The notes under the pieces: generated by a model
What the model saw: the letters and a program-made list of their open reading frames with translations, nothing else
Told to the model about the DNA's origin: nothing
Database searches by the model: none
From: Arthrobacter sp. 260
Lineage (GTDB): Bacteria; Actinomycetota; Actinomycetes; Actinomycetales; Micrococcaceae
Length of the DNA: 64,000 nt
Assembly: GCF_013116745.1 (NCBI RefSeq)
Contig: NZ_JABFOE010000008.1
Coordinates: 1 to 64,000, forward strand
Reading direction: 5' to 3'
Shown: one piece after another, positions 35,970-44,742 of the stretch
Position numbering within the stretch: position 1 is the stretch's first letter
Layout of the letters: every line of letters starts with the position of its first letter
Made by a program: the position numbers and the translations under genes

Positions 35970-36073
35970 TTGAGAATGCTCAATATAACCGTTGGGCATG
36001 CTCAAATCAAGGGGTTGCGCATGCTCAACGGGGGTGTTAGAACGGAACCCTCAAGCATTTTGAGCATGCTCAA
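35970..36073. promoter_or_regulatory. Array of four palindromic operators, consensus TTGAGCATGCTCAA
   Basis: Copies lie at 35970-35983 (TTGAGAATGCTCAA), 35992-36005 (TTGGGCATGCTCAA), 36015-36028 (TTGCGCATGCTCAA) and 36060-36073 (TTGAGCATGCTCAA, a perfect palindrome). The right half ATGCTCAA is invariant. Starts are spaced 22, 23 and 45 bases, which are whole numbers of helical turns; the last spacing fits one skipped site. The array sits in the divergent region between the XRE gene and the transfer operon. Operators for a dimeric XRE repressor are the best reading; iterons are the alternative. Confidence 0.85.
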
Positions 36074-36326
36074 CGGCGGGCTTCGAGGGGAACGGCTCTG
36101 TCAAAAAGCGCCGCTGTCGCCGCGCTTCCAACCCGGGAGGTGAATGCTGCCCGGCTCGAACACAACCCTCCGACTGCGTGCTCATGTCCAGTGCGCTGGC
36201 GGCTTGATCATGGCTGTGGAAACGGTCCAGTCCCGTCGTCCGTCACGATCCGTTGGGTCTCCCGGCTCACCTCAACGGTGTACCGCCACGCACACGAGTG
36301 CCGTGGCCCGCCGGAGAGGAGACCCA

Positions 36327-37445
36327 ATGATGGCATCGATGGAGGAAGGCCGAGCTGCGCAGGAGGCGAAGCTCGACGAGCTGCACGAGAAGTTGACGGA
36401 CGCCGTCGCACAACTGGTCTCTGGTGATGATTGGGCACGCGCGTTGGCGTTCGCCGCACGGTTCCGCTCTCGGTCGTTCAACAACACATTGCTGATCTGG
36501 GTTCAGCACTGCGCGGCTTTCGACGCCAAACTGGTGCCCTCGCCTATGCCGACGTACGTCGCCGGGTACAAGCAGTGGCAGCAGCTGGGCCGTCAGGTGC
36601 AGAAGGGGCAGCCGGGGTACCAGATCCTCGCGCCGGTAACCGGCCGGTTCGCATCGGCTAATCCGTCCGATCCGGCGTCGTGGCGACGACTGAACCGGTC
36701 CGAGAAGCCCAAGCCGGGCGAGGTTGCTCGGTCGAAGATGATTGGCGTGCGGCCCGCGTACGTGTGGGACGCTTCCCAGACTGCAGGCGATCCCCTCCCC
36801 TCCCCTCCGGCGCCAATACTGCTCGAAGGTGAAGCTCCCGCGGGGCTCTGGGAAGGACTCGCCGCCCAGGTGCATGCCGCGGGATTCCGCCTGCTTCGCG
36901 TCCCGGACGGGGCATCCATCCATGCGGCGAACGGGATGACCGACTACGGCGCGAAGACGGTGGCGGTGCGGGAGGATATGGACCCCGCCGCGCAGGTGAA
37001 GACCCTCGCTCACGAACTCGGCCACGTGCTCATGCACGGACCCGATCAACCCGAAGCGCGTCAACATCGTGGGATCGGTGAGGTCGAGGCGGAGTCGGTC
37101 GCGCTGATGCTCGGCGCCGCCCACGGCCTGGACACCAGTGGTTACACGATCCCGTACGTGTCGACGTGGGCGGCCAGGGTCGATGGCAAGGAACCGGTCG
37201 AGATCGTGAAGACCACCGGTGAGCGGGTCCGCAAGACCGCCCTGGCGATCCTCGACCAGCTCGACAGCGCCCAGGTCGGCGACGGCACTCCGCCGGGCCT
37301 GGACTATGAGACACCGCACCGCGACCCGACGGAACGACCTTTGGCCGCTCGCGAGCTGTCAGCGCCGGCACATGCGATGCCGCAGCCATCGGGGACCGGT
37401 CCGCGGCACGTCCCTGCTATGTCGACGCACGGGCAGCAGCTGTGA
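36327..37445 (+). CDS. ArdC-like antirestriction protein with zincin domain
   Basis: First gene of the transfer operon. The 372-residue protein has an N-terminal ArdC ssDNA-binding domain (SFNNTLLIWVQHCAAFDAKL, then YKQWQQLGRQVQKGQPGYQI) and a zinc-peptidase-like domain with HELGH at residues 229-233. Such proteins protect incoming single-stranded DNA and counter restriction after transfer. I chose ATG 36327 because a GGAGAGGAG Shine-Dalgarno precedes it; an upstream frame from 36144 has no similarity. About 250 bases separate it from the operator array, so it may have a leader. Confidence 0.85.
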   Translation: MMASMEEGRAAQEAKLDELHEKLTDAVAQLVSGDDWARALAFAARFRSRSFNNTLLIWVQHCAAFDAKLVPSPMPTYVAGYKQWQQLGRQVQKGQPGYQILAPVTGRFASANPSDPASWRRLNRSEKPKPGEVARSKMIGVRPAYVWDASQTAGDPLPSPPAPILLEGEAPAGLWEGLAAQVHAAGFRLLRVPDGASIHAANGMTDYGAKTVAVREDMDPAAQVKTLAHELGHVLMHGPDQPEARQHRGIGEVEAESVALMLGAAHGLDTSGYTIPYVSTWAARVDGKEPVEIVKTTGERVRKTALAILDQLDSAQVGDGTPPGLDYETPHRDPTERPLAARELSAPAHAMPQPSGTGPRHVPAMSTHGQQL

Positions 37446-37473
37446 TGGTGTCCCCGGCGTCTTCTCCGGTGCG

Positions 37474-38394
37474 TTGACGCGGGCGTCCGGCCGGTGGCCG
37501 TTGTCCGCTGCGGCCCGGGAGTTGGCTCGTTCAGGGGTGCCGGTGTTCCCGTGCGTGCCTGGTGGCAAGCGCCCACTCACCGAGCACGGCTTCCACGACG
37601 CGGCCGCCGACCCCGATCAGGTGGAGGCCTGGTGGGGTGAGCATCCGGGGGCAAACATCGGCGTCCCGACCGGCGCGCCCTCTGGTTTCGTCGTGGTTGA
37701 TGTCGATGTCCACGGCCCCGTCGATGGGTTCCGCGGGTTCTTGCGCGCTTCCCGTGCGGGGCTGGCGGAGGGGTGGCAGTTCCTTGTGTCCACCCCGTCG
37801 GGTGGGATGCACGCCTATTACCCGGCCACGCCTCGTCAGGATCAGCGGTCTTGGCAGGCGGCGCGCGCCGGGATCGACTTCCGTGGCGACGGCGGATACA
37901 TCCTCCTCCCACCCTCCGAGGTATCCACCACTGGTGCTGTCGCCGGATACCGGGTGCGGCGGGTCAACGCCGGAACTTCCTCAGTGCTGGACTCAGATCG
38001 GCTGCGGGACTTCCTCGACCCGCGCCCGGCACCTCGCCCGCCGGAAAACCAAGGTCTGCAAAGACAGGCGGATATGTCGCGGTTGGCGGCGTGGGTCGCA
38101 GGCCGCGGAGAGGGTGAGCGGAACCGTGGCCTGTTCTGGGCCGCATGCCGCCTCGCGGAGAACGGCGTCCCGGCCTCCGACGCCCTCGACGTGCTGAGCG
38201 CTGCTGCTTCCGATGCGGGGCTGGATGAGCGGGAGATCACAGCGACCGTCCACTCCGCCTACCGTGCCGCCCACCCCACCAGGGAGAACTCCACCTCGCC
38301 CACGGTCCGGGACCCTTCACCGGCAGCTACGGACGACTGGTTTGCCAGAGACCCTGCCGTTTCACGATCGTCGAGTGTGCGGGGGCTGGGATGA
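37474..38394 (+). CDS. Bifunctional DNA primase/polymerase
   Basis: Primase-polymerase of the archaeo-eukaryotic type, likely to prime the complementary strand of the transferred DNA. The 306-residue protein contains GVPVFPCVPGGKRPLTEHGF, the catalytic motif GFVVVDVDVHG near residue 75, and LVSTPSGGMHAYY with GIDFRGDGGYILLPPSE. A C-terminal helical region (GERNRGLFWAACRLAENGVP) follows. The start is uncertain: TTG 37474 gives the expected N-terminus but has a weak Shine-Dalgarno, and longer in-frame starts overlap ardC. It overlaps the next gene as ATGA. Confidence 0.8.
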   Translation: MTRASGRWPLSAAARELARSGVPVFPCVPGGKRPLTEHGFHDAAADPDQVEAWWGEHPGANIGVPTGAPSGFVVVDVDVHGPVDGFRGFLRASRAGLAEGWQFLVSTPSGGMHAYYPATPRQDQRSWQAARAGIDFRGDGGYILLPPSEVSTTGAVAGYRVRRVNAGTSSVLDSDRLRDFLDPRPAPRPPENQGLQRQADMSRLAAWVAGRGEGERNRGLFWAACRLAENGVPASDALDVLSAAASDAGLDEREITATVHSAYRAAHPTRENSTSPTVRDPSPAATDDWFARDPAVSRSSSVRGLG

Positions 38395-39164
38395 CTACAT
38401 CCATCCGCGACAGGAGGGCCAGTCGGCGCCGGGCTGTGGTGACGGCCGGTGCCGGGACGGTGTTCATCGCCGCCGGGGCGTTCTGGCTCAGTTTCACAGC
38501 CTTGGCGGACCTGGCCGCCCGGTCCGGGATCGGTCAGGGGCAGGCGTGGGCGTGGCCGCTGATCGTGGACGGGATCATCGTGGTCGCCACTGTCGCCGTC
38601 GTCGCCCTGGCCGGGCAAAGGTCGGCGTGGTATCCGTGGGCGTTGCTGGCCGGTGGGGCCGCGGTGTCGGTGACCGCGAACGCGATCCACGCCGTCGTCG
38701 CCGCCGATGCCGATGTGCCGGGCGTGCTGGCCGCGGCCGTGGCCGCAGTGCCACCGGTCGTGCTGCTGGCGATCACCCACCTGACCGTCATCCTCACCCG
38801 ACCCGTCCCCGCCACCGGCGAGCGTTCATCCTCGGAAAAGCCGACCGAGGCCTCCATCGCCGTACCTGCGCAACGAAGCCTCGTCGCTCCGACGTCGTCG
38901 CCCATCAAAAGCATGCCGCTGAAACGGCCCCCGTCGATCAAGGAGACACCGCGCCGTCCGAGGGATGCCGCGGGCACGGATCGGAGGGACCGCGCACGGG
39001 AGCTGTGTGGGCGGGGCTGGTCGAACAAGAAGATCGCCCGCGAGCTCCAGGTGCATCCCTCGACGGTGGGCCGGTGGTTCACCAGCACGCACCTTCCCGA
39101 TGACACCGCGCACACAGACACCGACACCGAGCGCAGCGACACCGCGGAGGCAGAGAACCCATGA
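38391..39164 (+). CDS. DUF2637 membrane protein with C-terminal helix-turn-helix
   Basis: The 257-residue protein has four membrane helices in residues 15-135 (DUF2637, common in actinobacterial conjugative elements and related to Spd spread proteins). A charged linker follows, then a helix-turn-helix near the C-terminus (ARELCGRGWSNKKIARELQV with HPSTVGRWF). A membrane protein with a DNA-binding tail could tether element DNA to the membrane. It is coupled to genes on both sides by four-base overlaps. Confidence 0.82.
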   Translation: MTTSIRDRRASRRRAVVTAGAGTVFIAAGAFWLSFTALADLAARSGIGQGQAWAWPLIVDGIIVVATVAVVALAGQRSAWYPWALLAGGAAVSVTANAIHAVVAADADVPGVLAAAVAAVPPVVLLAITHLTVILTRPVPATGERSSSEKPTEASIAVPAQRSLVAPTSSPIKSMPLKRPPSIKETPRRPRDAAGTDRRDRARELCGRGWSNKKIARELQVHPSTVGRWFTSTHLPDDTAHTDTDTERSDTAEAENP

Positions 39165-39601
39165 GCACCGATCCAACCCAGCCACACGAGCGCCGTCAGG
39201 CACCCGAGCCGGACACGACCCGGGCGACGGCGGAGCCTGTCCAGAGGACCGAGACGCCGGAGGCGGTGCAGGCCGCAAACGTCGTCCGCCGTCCGGGCAG
39301 CGCTACGTCACAGACAGGGGCATGCGCGAGACGTGTGCGGGGTGCGGAATGGGTGCGGCCCACGGACCTGATCGCTCGTCACGGCGCCGCGGTGGCGGGT
39401 CGGGGTATCGACTTTGAGGTCGAGCTGGCCCGCCGCTCCCGCCACCTCCCGGGCCGGGCGGTCCGTGCGGGAAGCCGCGGGGTCACTACCGTGCAGACGG
39501 CCGTGAGCGAGCGGGCTAGGCGTCTGCCGTCGGTGCCGGAGTTCGGACGAACGGGTGGGCCGCAGTCGTGGGTGACTCGCTCGGGGATCGGGCTGGGGTG
39601 A
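39161..39601 (+). CDS. Hypothetical protein of the transfer operon
   Basis: The 146-residue protein has a disordered N-terminal half rich in Pro, Glu and Thr and a basic C-terminal half (GAEWVRPTDLIARHGAAVAG, then DFEVELARRSRHLPGR). No family recognised. The ATGA overlap with the upstream gene supports translation. It may be a small DNA- or membrane-protein-associated factor. Confidence 0.6.
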   Translation: MSTDPTQPHERRQAPEPDTTRATAEPVQRTETPEAVQAANVVRRPGSATSQTGACARRVRGAEWVRPTDLIARHGAAVAGRGIDFEVELARRSRHLPGRAVRAGSRGVTTVQTAVSERARRLPSVPEFGRTGGPQSWVTRSGIGLG

Positions 39602-39692
39602 GCTGACGATGCGCGTCCCCAGCACCGGCACGTCGCCCATGGCGACTGCAGGGGGACGCCTGCGCACCTATCTGTCAGGAGGTGCCCTGACC

Positions 39693-40589
39693 ATGACCGA
39701 GAACGCACACGCCACCACCGGCCAGACGACTGAGAGCGCCGGGGACTTCACGACCAGTGAGGGCCTACGAATCCTGCTGCGCCGGCTCCATACCGCAGGA
39801 CCGGGCGCGTGGCAGCACGACCCGGCCGGGGCGGAGCTGATGGTGTTCGTGGCCGAGAAGTACGCCCCCTTGGCGCACAAGCACGGGCTGGACCCGTGGG
39901 AGGCCGCGTCCGCAGCGTTCGACGTGATGCGCACCCAGGCCGCCCGCACGGCGGTCGACCCGTGGGCGGTGGTGACCCATGCGGTGCGGATCACCTGCAT
40001 TTTCGAGGAACGCGCCCAAGGTCTGCTCTGCTCAGTGCATCAGGCACGGCGCCCGCACGTGTCGGCGTTCCACGACCCCGAACGCTTCAGCGACCGCGAC
40101 AACCCCCTGACCGACTACGACCCGGCATTCCAGGTCACCGACCCCATTCCCACCAGGCACGACAAGAACCAGGACGAGGACGAGAAGGAGGACTCCGCAG
40201 GGGCGCGCACCACGGCGTCGGCGGTAGTCGAGGACGCCATCGCGTTCTTCACCCTGCTGGACTGGCCGCCAGCGACGGCGCGGGCCGGGATTGAGCATGT
40301 CTGCGGGGCGCTGACCCGGACCGGCACCCGCCAGGCCACCTACGACGCGCTGCGACGCGACAAGCACGCCCGAGCCCTCCTCGACCTCCCCCGCGCCTCC
40401 TGGACAGCCCTGCTGAAGGCGTTGCTGGGCAATCCCCACCCCGCCTACGCCGCCACCACAGCCGGGCGGGGTGTGCTGCTGCGGCTGCTGATCGGCGAGA
40501 ACCTGCCTATGCTGCTGCGCGACGACGACCTCACCCTCACCGTCTGCCTCGCAGCACCGCGCGAACATGACCGGGGTGGGTCTCGGTGA
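39693..40589 (+). CDS. Conserved hypothetical protein of actinobacterial conjugative elements
   Basis: The 298-residue soluble protein contains SEGLRILLRRLHTAGPGAWQ, then LAHKHGLDPWEAASAAFDVM and AVVTHAVRITCIFEERAQGL. The second half is helical and ends with LLIGENLPMLLRDDDLTLTV. I recognise no domain with a known activity. The helical composition resembles sigma-factor-like or replication-accessory proteins, but that is only an impression. ATG 39693 has a clear AGGAGG upstream. The stop overlaps the parB start. Confidence 0.65.
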   Translation: MTENAHATTGQTTESAGDFTTSEGLRILLRRLHTAGPGAWQHDPAGAELMVFVAEKYAPLAHKHGLDPWEAASAAFDVMRTQAARTAVDPWAVVTHAVRITCIFEERAQGLLCSVHQARRPHVSAFHDPERFSDRDNPLTDYDPAFQVTDPIPTRHDKNQDEDEKEDSAGARTTASAVVEDAIAFFTLLDWPPATARAGIEHVCGALTRTGTRQATYDALRRDKHARALLDLPRASWTALLKALLGNPHPAYAATTAGRGVLLRLLIGENLPMLLRDDDLTLTVCLAAPREHDRGGSR

Positions 40590-41596
40590 GCGCGCCAGCG
40601 GGGTTCATCGAGCTGGAGCGCACGGTCGCCTCGATCCGTGTCGGACGCCGGCACCGCACCGATCTGGGCGACATCGAACAACTCGCCGCCTCCATCGACC
40701 GCGAGGGGCTCCTGCAACCCATCACCATCACCCCCGACGGCGTACTCGTCTGCGGCGCACGCCGGCTGGCGGCCATCACACGGCTCGGGTGGAAGAAGGT
40801 CAACGTGTGGGTCCGCTCCGGGATCTCCGACCGACTCGGACACCTCCTCGCCGAACAAGACGACAACGTGCTCCACAAGCCGCTGACCCAGACCGAGGCG
40901 GCCGTTCTCTACCGGGAGCTGAAGACGCTGATGGCCGAGGACGCCGCCGGCCGGGAAGCCGCGACCCGGTTCAGCAGCGAACACCAGCCCGGAGGTGACG
41001 GGGGTGGAAAATTTCCACCCCCGTCACCCGGGCCGCACGGCAAGACCCGCGAACAGGCAGCAGCGATGATCCCCGGCGGGGCCTCCTACAAAACCCTCGA
41101 CAAGATCAGCTACCTGGAGCAGATCGCCGACGACCCCGCCCAACCAACCGAACTCCGCGCACATGTAACCGCCGAGTTGGCACGTATCGACGCCGGCGCC
41201 CCGGTGCACCCGATCTACGAAGCAGTCCGTACCGCCGTCGCCACCGCCCAGGGACAGCGCGAGGCGGACCTGCACCAGCTCGCCGCCGACGCGCTCGCCC
41301 GCGTCAAGAACACCCAGACGAAGAAGCGCGCACCCCGGCCAGTCCCGTCCGCGGATGACGCTGGCGAGCCGGTGCGGTATCCGGTGCGGGCGTTCGTGCT
41401 CACCTGGGGCGAGCTGGTCGACTGGTGGACCCACTACGACGCCGGCCAGCTCGCGACCGAACTCAGCGACGAACAGATCGAATCCTTCCTGACCACTGCC
41501 GCCGGGACGGGCCGGTTCGCGGAGGAGCTGCGTGCCGCCCGCGACCGACAGACCGGCGAGCCCGGGCCTGTCCGGGGTCGCCTGCGCGCCCTCTGA
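40586..41596 (+). CDS. ParB/Spo0J-type nuclease-domain protein
   Basis: The 336-residue protein begins with a ParB N-terminal domain (LGDIEQLAASIDREGLLQPI, then VLVCGARRLAAITRLGW). A central helix-turn-helix-like region (KPLTQTEAAVLYRELKTLM, EQAAAMIPGGASYKTLDKIS) and a C-terminal domain follow. Such proteins on integrative elements act in partition or maturation, or as regulators. No parA is present, which argues for a regulatory or DNA-processing role. The start is GTG, overlapping the previous stop. Confidence 0.8.
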   Translation: MSAPAGFIELERTVASIRVGRRHRTDLGDIEQLAASIDREGLLQPITITPDGVLVCGARRLAAITRLGWKKVNVWVRSGISDRLGHLLAEQDDNVLHKPLTQTEAAVLYRELKTLMAEDAAGREAATRFSSEHQPGGDGGGKFPPPSPGPHGKTREQAAAMIPGGASYKTLDKISYLEQIADDPAQPTELRAHVTAELARIDAGAPVHPIYEAVRTAVATAQGQREADLHQLAADALARVKNTQTKKRAPRPVPSADDAGEPVRYPVRAFVLTWGELVDWWTHYDAGQLATELSDEQIESFLTTAAGTGRFAEELRAARDRQTGEPGPVRGRLRAL

Positions 41597-41639
41597 TCCC
41601 TCCGCGGCGAGGACTGGGTACGGTCGTGCACCTACAGGC

Positions 41640-42329
41640 ATGAAGACACCCGACCTCGCCGACCCTCGTATCCGTCGCCGGCGGATCGCCGTGCTCGCCG
41701 CCCTCGCGGCAGTCCTCGTCCTGGCCGTAGTCAGCGGCTACGGCCTCATCACCGGACCACCCACCAGCACCGACACCGAAAGTGGTGTCGGGTCTGGGCC
41801 AGTGGTCACGACACCCGCCATCCCGGTCCAGACCGTGACGCCGCGTCTGCCGGTCGTCGCCGGGTCGGATGACCCAGAGTCCTTCGCCCGCAACGTCGCG
41901 ACCGCCCTGTTCGGGTGGGACACCGCATCCGGGTTCATGCCCCTGGACTACACGTCGGTTCTCCTCGCCGTCGGCGACCCCACCGGTGCCGAGCAGGCGG
42001 GGCTCGCCTCCGACATCGCCACCTACCTGCCCACCCGGGAGGCATGGGTCGAGCTGCGCCAGTACGCCACGACCCAGCACCTCACCATCGACACCCTGTT
42101 CGTCCCCGACGCATGGGACACCGCCGTCGCTCAGGCGCAACCGGGGCAGCTCGCCGACGGCACGACCGCCTACACGATCGAGGGCACCCGCCACCGCACA
42201 GGCCTGTGGAACGACGAACCAGTCGCCTCCGAACATGCGGTGGCGTTCACGGTGTTCATCGGCTGCGGCCCAGCCTATGACACCTGTCATCTGCTGCGGC
42301 TGTCCCAGCTCGACAACCCCTTGCGATAA
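41640..42329 (+). CDS. Membrane-anchored transfer protein in the VirB8/TcpC position
   Basis: The 229-residue protein has a single N-terminal membrane anchor (RRRIAVLAALAAVLVLAVVS near residues 13-32), a Thr/Pro-rich linker and an extracytoplasmic domain (DPESFARNVATALFGWDTAS, then TAYTIEGTRHRTGLW). The topology and position before the M23 protein fit a VirB8/TcpC-like channel scaffold. Sequence similarity is not decisive. I chose ATG 41640 because the anchor follows it; the preceding gap holds a GTGCACCT motif. Confidence 0.6.
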   Translation: MKTPDLADPRIRRRRIAVLAALAAVLVLAVVSGYGLITGPPTSTDTESGVGSGPVVTTPAIPVQTVTPRLPVVAGSDDPESFARNVATALFGWDTASGFMPLDYTSVLLAVGDPTGAEQAGLASDIATYLPTREAWVELRQYATTQHLTIDTLFVPDAWDTAVAQAQPGQLADGTTAYTIEGTRHRTGLWNDEPVASEHAVAFTVFIGCGPAYDTCHLLRLSQLDNPLR

Positions 42330-42345
42330 GGCCCCGGGGTCGATC

Positions 42346-43988
42346 GTGAAGAAGCTCGCGACTGCCGCCCTCACCCTGGTCCTGCTCGGCCCGTCGTTCG
42401 CGCCGGTCGGGATCGGGTTGCTGATGAATCCCGCCTCCACCGCCGCGTGCACCGTCGCCGGGAACGCCATCACGATCGGCGACGTCCCCGAGTCGTTGAC
42501 CGTAACCACCGCGAACGGCGAGACCTTCACCCTCAACAACCGGCAGCTCACCCACGCGGCGACGATCATCGAGACCGGCACGCGCATCGACGGCGTCACC
42601 CGGGACGGACTCCAGATCGCGCTGATGGCGGCCCTCACCGAATCCACCCTGCGGCAACTCACCAACACGGGCACCTACCCCGAATCCGCGGACTACCCCA
42701 ACGACGGCGACGGCTCCGACCACGACAGCCTGGGCCTGTTCCAGATGCGGCCGCAGTCCGGGTGGGGCACGGTCACCGACCTCATGGACCCGACCTACCA
42801 GGCGCGGGCGTTCTTCGGCGGACCAGAAGGCCCCAACTACCCCAGCCCCAGAGGCCTGTTGGATATCCCCGGCTGGAAGTCCATGGACAAGGGCGAAGCA
42901 GCCCAGGCCGTCGAGGTGTCCGCCTATCCCGACCGGTATCGCAACTACGAGCCCGTGGCCGAGACCATCCTGACCACCCTCACCACCACGACCACCACCG
43001 GCGCCACGGGCACTACAACCGTCGACGGCACTGTGGTGCCGGTCGTGAAGACGGTCCCGGTAGAGTCGTCGCGGGTCGTGTTCCTGCTGCCGGAGGACAC
43101 CTGGGCGCCCTCCTCGGACTACGGACCCCGGGCCCACCCGATCACCGGGGAGAACTCGTTCCACACCGGCACCGACTTCGCCGCCCCGGACGACACCCCC
43201 ATCCTCGCCGCAGCAGACGGCACCGTGACCGTCGCGGAGTTCTCCAGCAGTGACGGCGGACTCATCGTCATCGAACACCACATCGACGGAGCGGTCGTGG
43301 CGACGGCGTATGCGCACATGTGGGAGACCGGCATCCACGTCACCGCCGGCGACACCGTGACCGCCGGACAGCACATCGGCGATGTCGGCTCCTCCGGCAA
43401 CTCCACCGGCCCGCACCTGCACTTCGAGGTCCGCAACGGCGGCACCAACGGCGAGCACACCGACCCCGCCGCCTGGCTCAACGCCCACGAGGCCGCCGAT
43501 CTGCCAAAGCCCGCCACTGGCGCCCCCACCGGCTGCGATGCCGACACCGGAGCACCCGGCGACGAGCCGGACCCGCTCGACGGCGGCCCGGACCGGATGG
43601 TCGACGACCCCACCAGCGACGGGCGAATCACCGCCCGCCTCCTGCACCTCCACAACCAGGCCACCGCAGCGTTCCCCGAGACCTCGTGGGCCTGCTACTC
43701 GCCGCGGCCCGGCAACGTCTCAGAACACACCCTGGGCCGGGCATGCGATCTCACATTCGCAACACCATCGGCCAACACCCCACCACCTCGCAACTCGAGG
43801 CCGGATGGCAGGTCACCAACTGGATGAAAGAGCACGCCGAGACCCTCGGCGTCGAATATCTGATCTGGCAGGACAAGATCTGGTCCCTGACCCGCGACGC
43901 CGAAGGATGGCGCGACTACACCCACGGCACCGATATCACCACCAGGCACATCGACCACCTCCACGTCACCGTCCGGGCAAGGAGCTGA
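42346..43988 (+). pseudogene. M23-family cell-wall hydrolase of the transfer system, frameshifted
   Basis: Exported protein expected to open the peptidoglycan for the conjugation channel. It has a signal peptide, a lysozyme-like region (GLQIALMAALTESTLRQLTN, DSLGLFQMRPQSGWGTV) and an M23 domain with its zinc ligands (HTGTDFAAPDD, GPHLHFEVRNG). A C-terminal domain starts SEHTLGRACDLTF. A missing G after 43759 shifts the frame there; the expected ending (NTIGQHPTTSQLEAGWQVTN to HIDHLHVTVRARS) lies in another frame and stops at 43988. The M23 core is upstream of the shift, so partial activity is possible. The start is GTG 42346. Confidence 0.85.
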
Positions 43989-43993
43989 AGACC

Positions 43994-44260
43994 ATGGACG
44001 TGTTCCCCGACTTTGAAGGCCTGAGCGGCATTGGCGACCTGCGCGAAGTAGTCGGCGCGCTGCTGACCTTCGTGCTCATCACCGCCGTGCTCATGCTGAT
44101 CGTCTGCGCCATCATCTGGGCAATCGCCACCGCCAACGGCAACCATGCCGCAGCGACCAAGGCACGCATCGGCGCCTGGACCGCCCTCGGGGCCACCGTT
44201 TTGGCCGGCGGCGGGGTCGCGTGGATGAACTGGCTCATCGACCTCGGCCAACAACTCTGA
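43994..44260 (+). CDS. DUF6112-type small membrane protein
   Basis: The 88-residue protein has two membrane helices (LREVVGALLTFVLITAVLML and IGAWTALGATVLAGGGVAWM) separated by a short polar loop. It resembles the small pilin-like or VirB2/VirB3-position proteins annotated as DUF6112 in actinobacterial conjugative elements. It is followed by a second, related gene. Confidence 0.75.
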   Translation: MDVFPDFEGLSGIGDLREVVGALLTFVLITAVLMLIVCAIIWAIATANGNHAAATKARIGAWTALGATVLAGGGVAWMNWLIDLGQQL

Positions 44261-44387
44261 CGCCACACCGCCCGCATCCCGGAACTGTCGCTTTCCCGGG
44301 GCCGCGGGGACGGCCCGTGCACCTGACCGACGAACCCATCCATGTTCTCCACCTCAGAGGCGGAGTTCGTTCGTCAGGAGACCCACC

Positions 44388-44699
44388 GTGCTCGATCTCA
44401 TCACCGCTCTGCCCGCGCTCATGCCGATGGACATCACCATCGACCCCAACAGCGACGGCCTGCCCGGGATCGCCCAGCTGCGCACCATCGTCGGCGCCGT
44501 CATGACCGTCGGCCTGATCCTGTCCGTTCTGGCGCTGATCATCTCGGCGATCGTGTGGGGCTTCGGCGCCAACTCCTCCAACCCCCACCTCGCCGGCCGG
44601 GGAAAGGTCGGCGTCCTCGTGTCCTGCGGTGCCGCGGTGATCTGCGGAGCGTCGGTGACGCTCATCAACTTCTTCTGGAACGTCGGCCAGCAGGTCTGA
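44388..44699 (+). CDS. DUF6112-type small membrane protein, second copy
   Basis: The 103-residue protein shares the two-helix layout of the preceding gene (GIAQLRTIVGAVMTVGLILS, then KVGVLVSCGAAVICGASVTL). The start is GTG 44388 with AGGAGA upstream. The pair may be paralogues forming a pilus-like or channel subunit. The 130-base gap before it contains GTGCACCT at 44317-44324 next to GC-rich inverted sequence. Confidence 0.75.
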   Translation: MLDLITALPALMPMDITIDPNSDGLPGIAQLRTIVGAVMTVGLILSVLALIISAIVWGFGANSSNPHLAGRGKVGVLVSCGAAVICGASVTLINFFWNVGQQV

Positions 44700-44742
44700 C
44701 CCCACCCACCAACTCGACACCTATATGTGAGGAGTGATTGCG

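Noticed and set aside
35970-36073. Palindrome array considered as a CRISPR array or plasmid-like iterons
   Set aside because: The repeats are 14-base palindromes with 8-9 or 31 bases between them and no cas genes, so not CRISPR. Iterons remain possible, but no Rep protein is present and the position between divergent genes next to an XRE gene fits operators better.
42256-43653. Minus-strand open frame of about 465 codons
   Set aside because: It is antisense to the M23 hydrolase and Gly/Val/Arg-rich, as expected for the complementary strand of GC-rich coding sequence.
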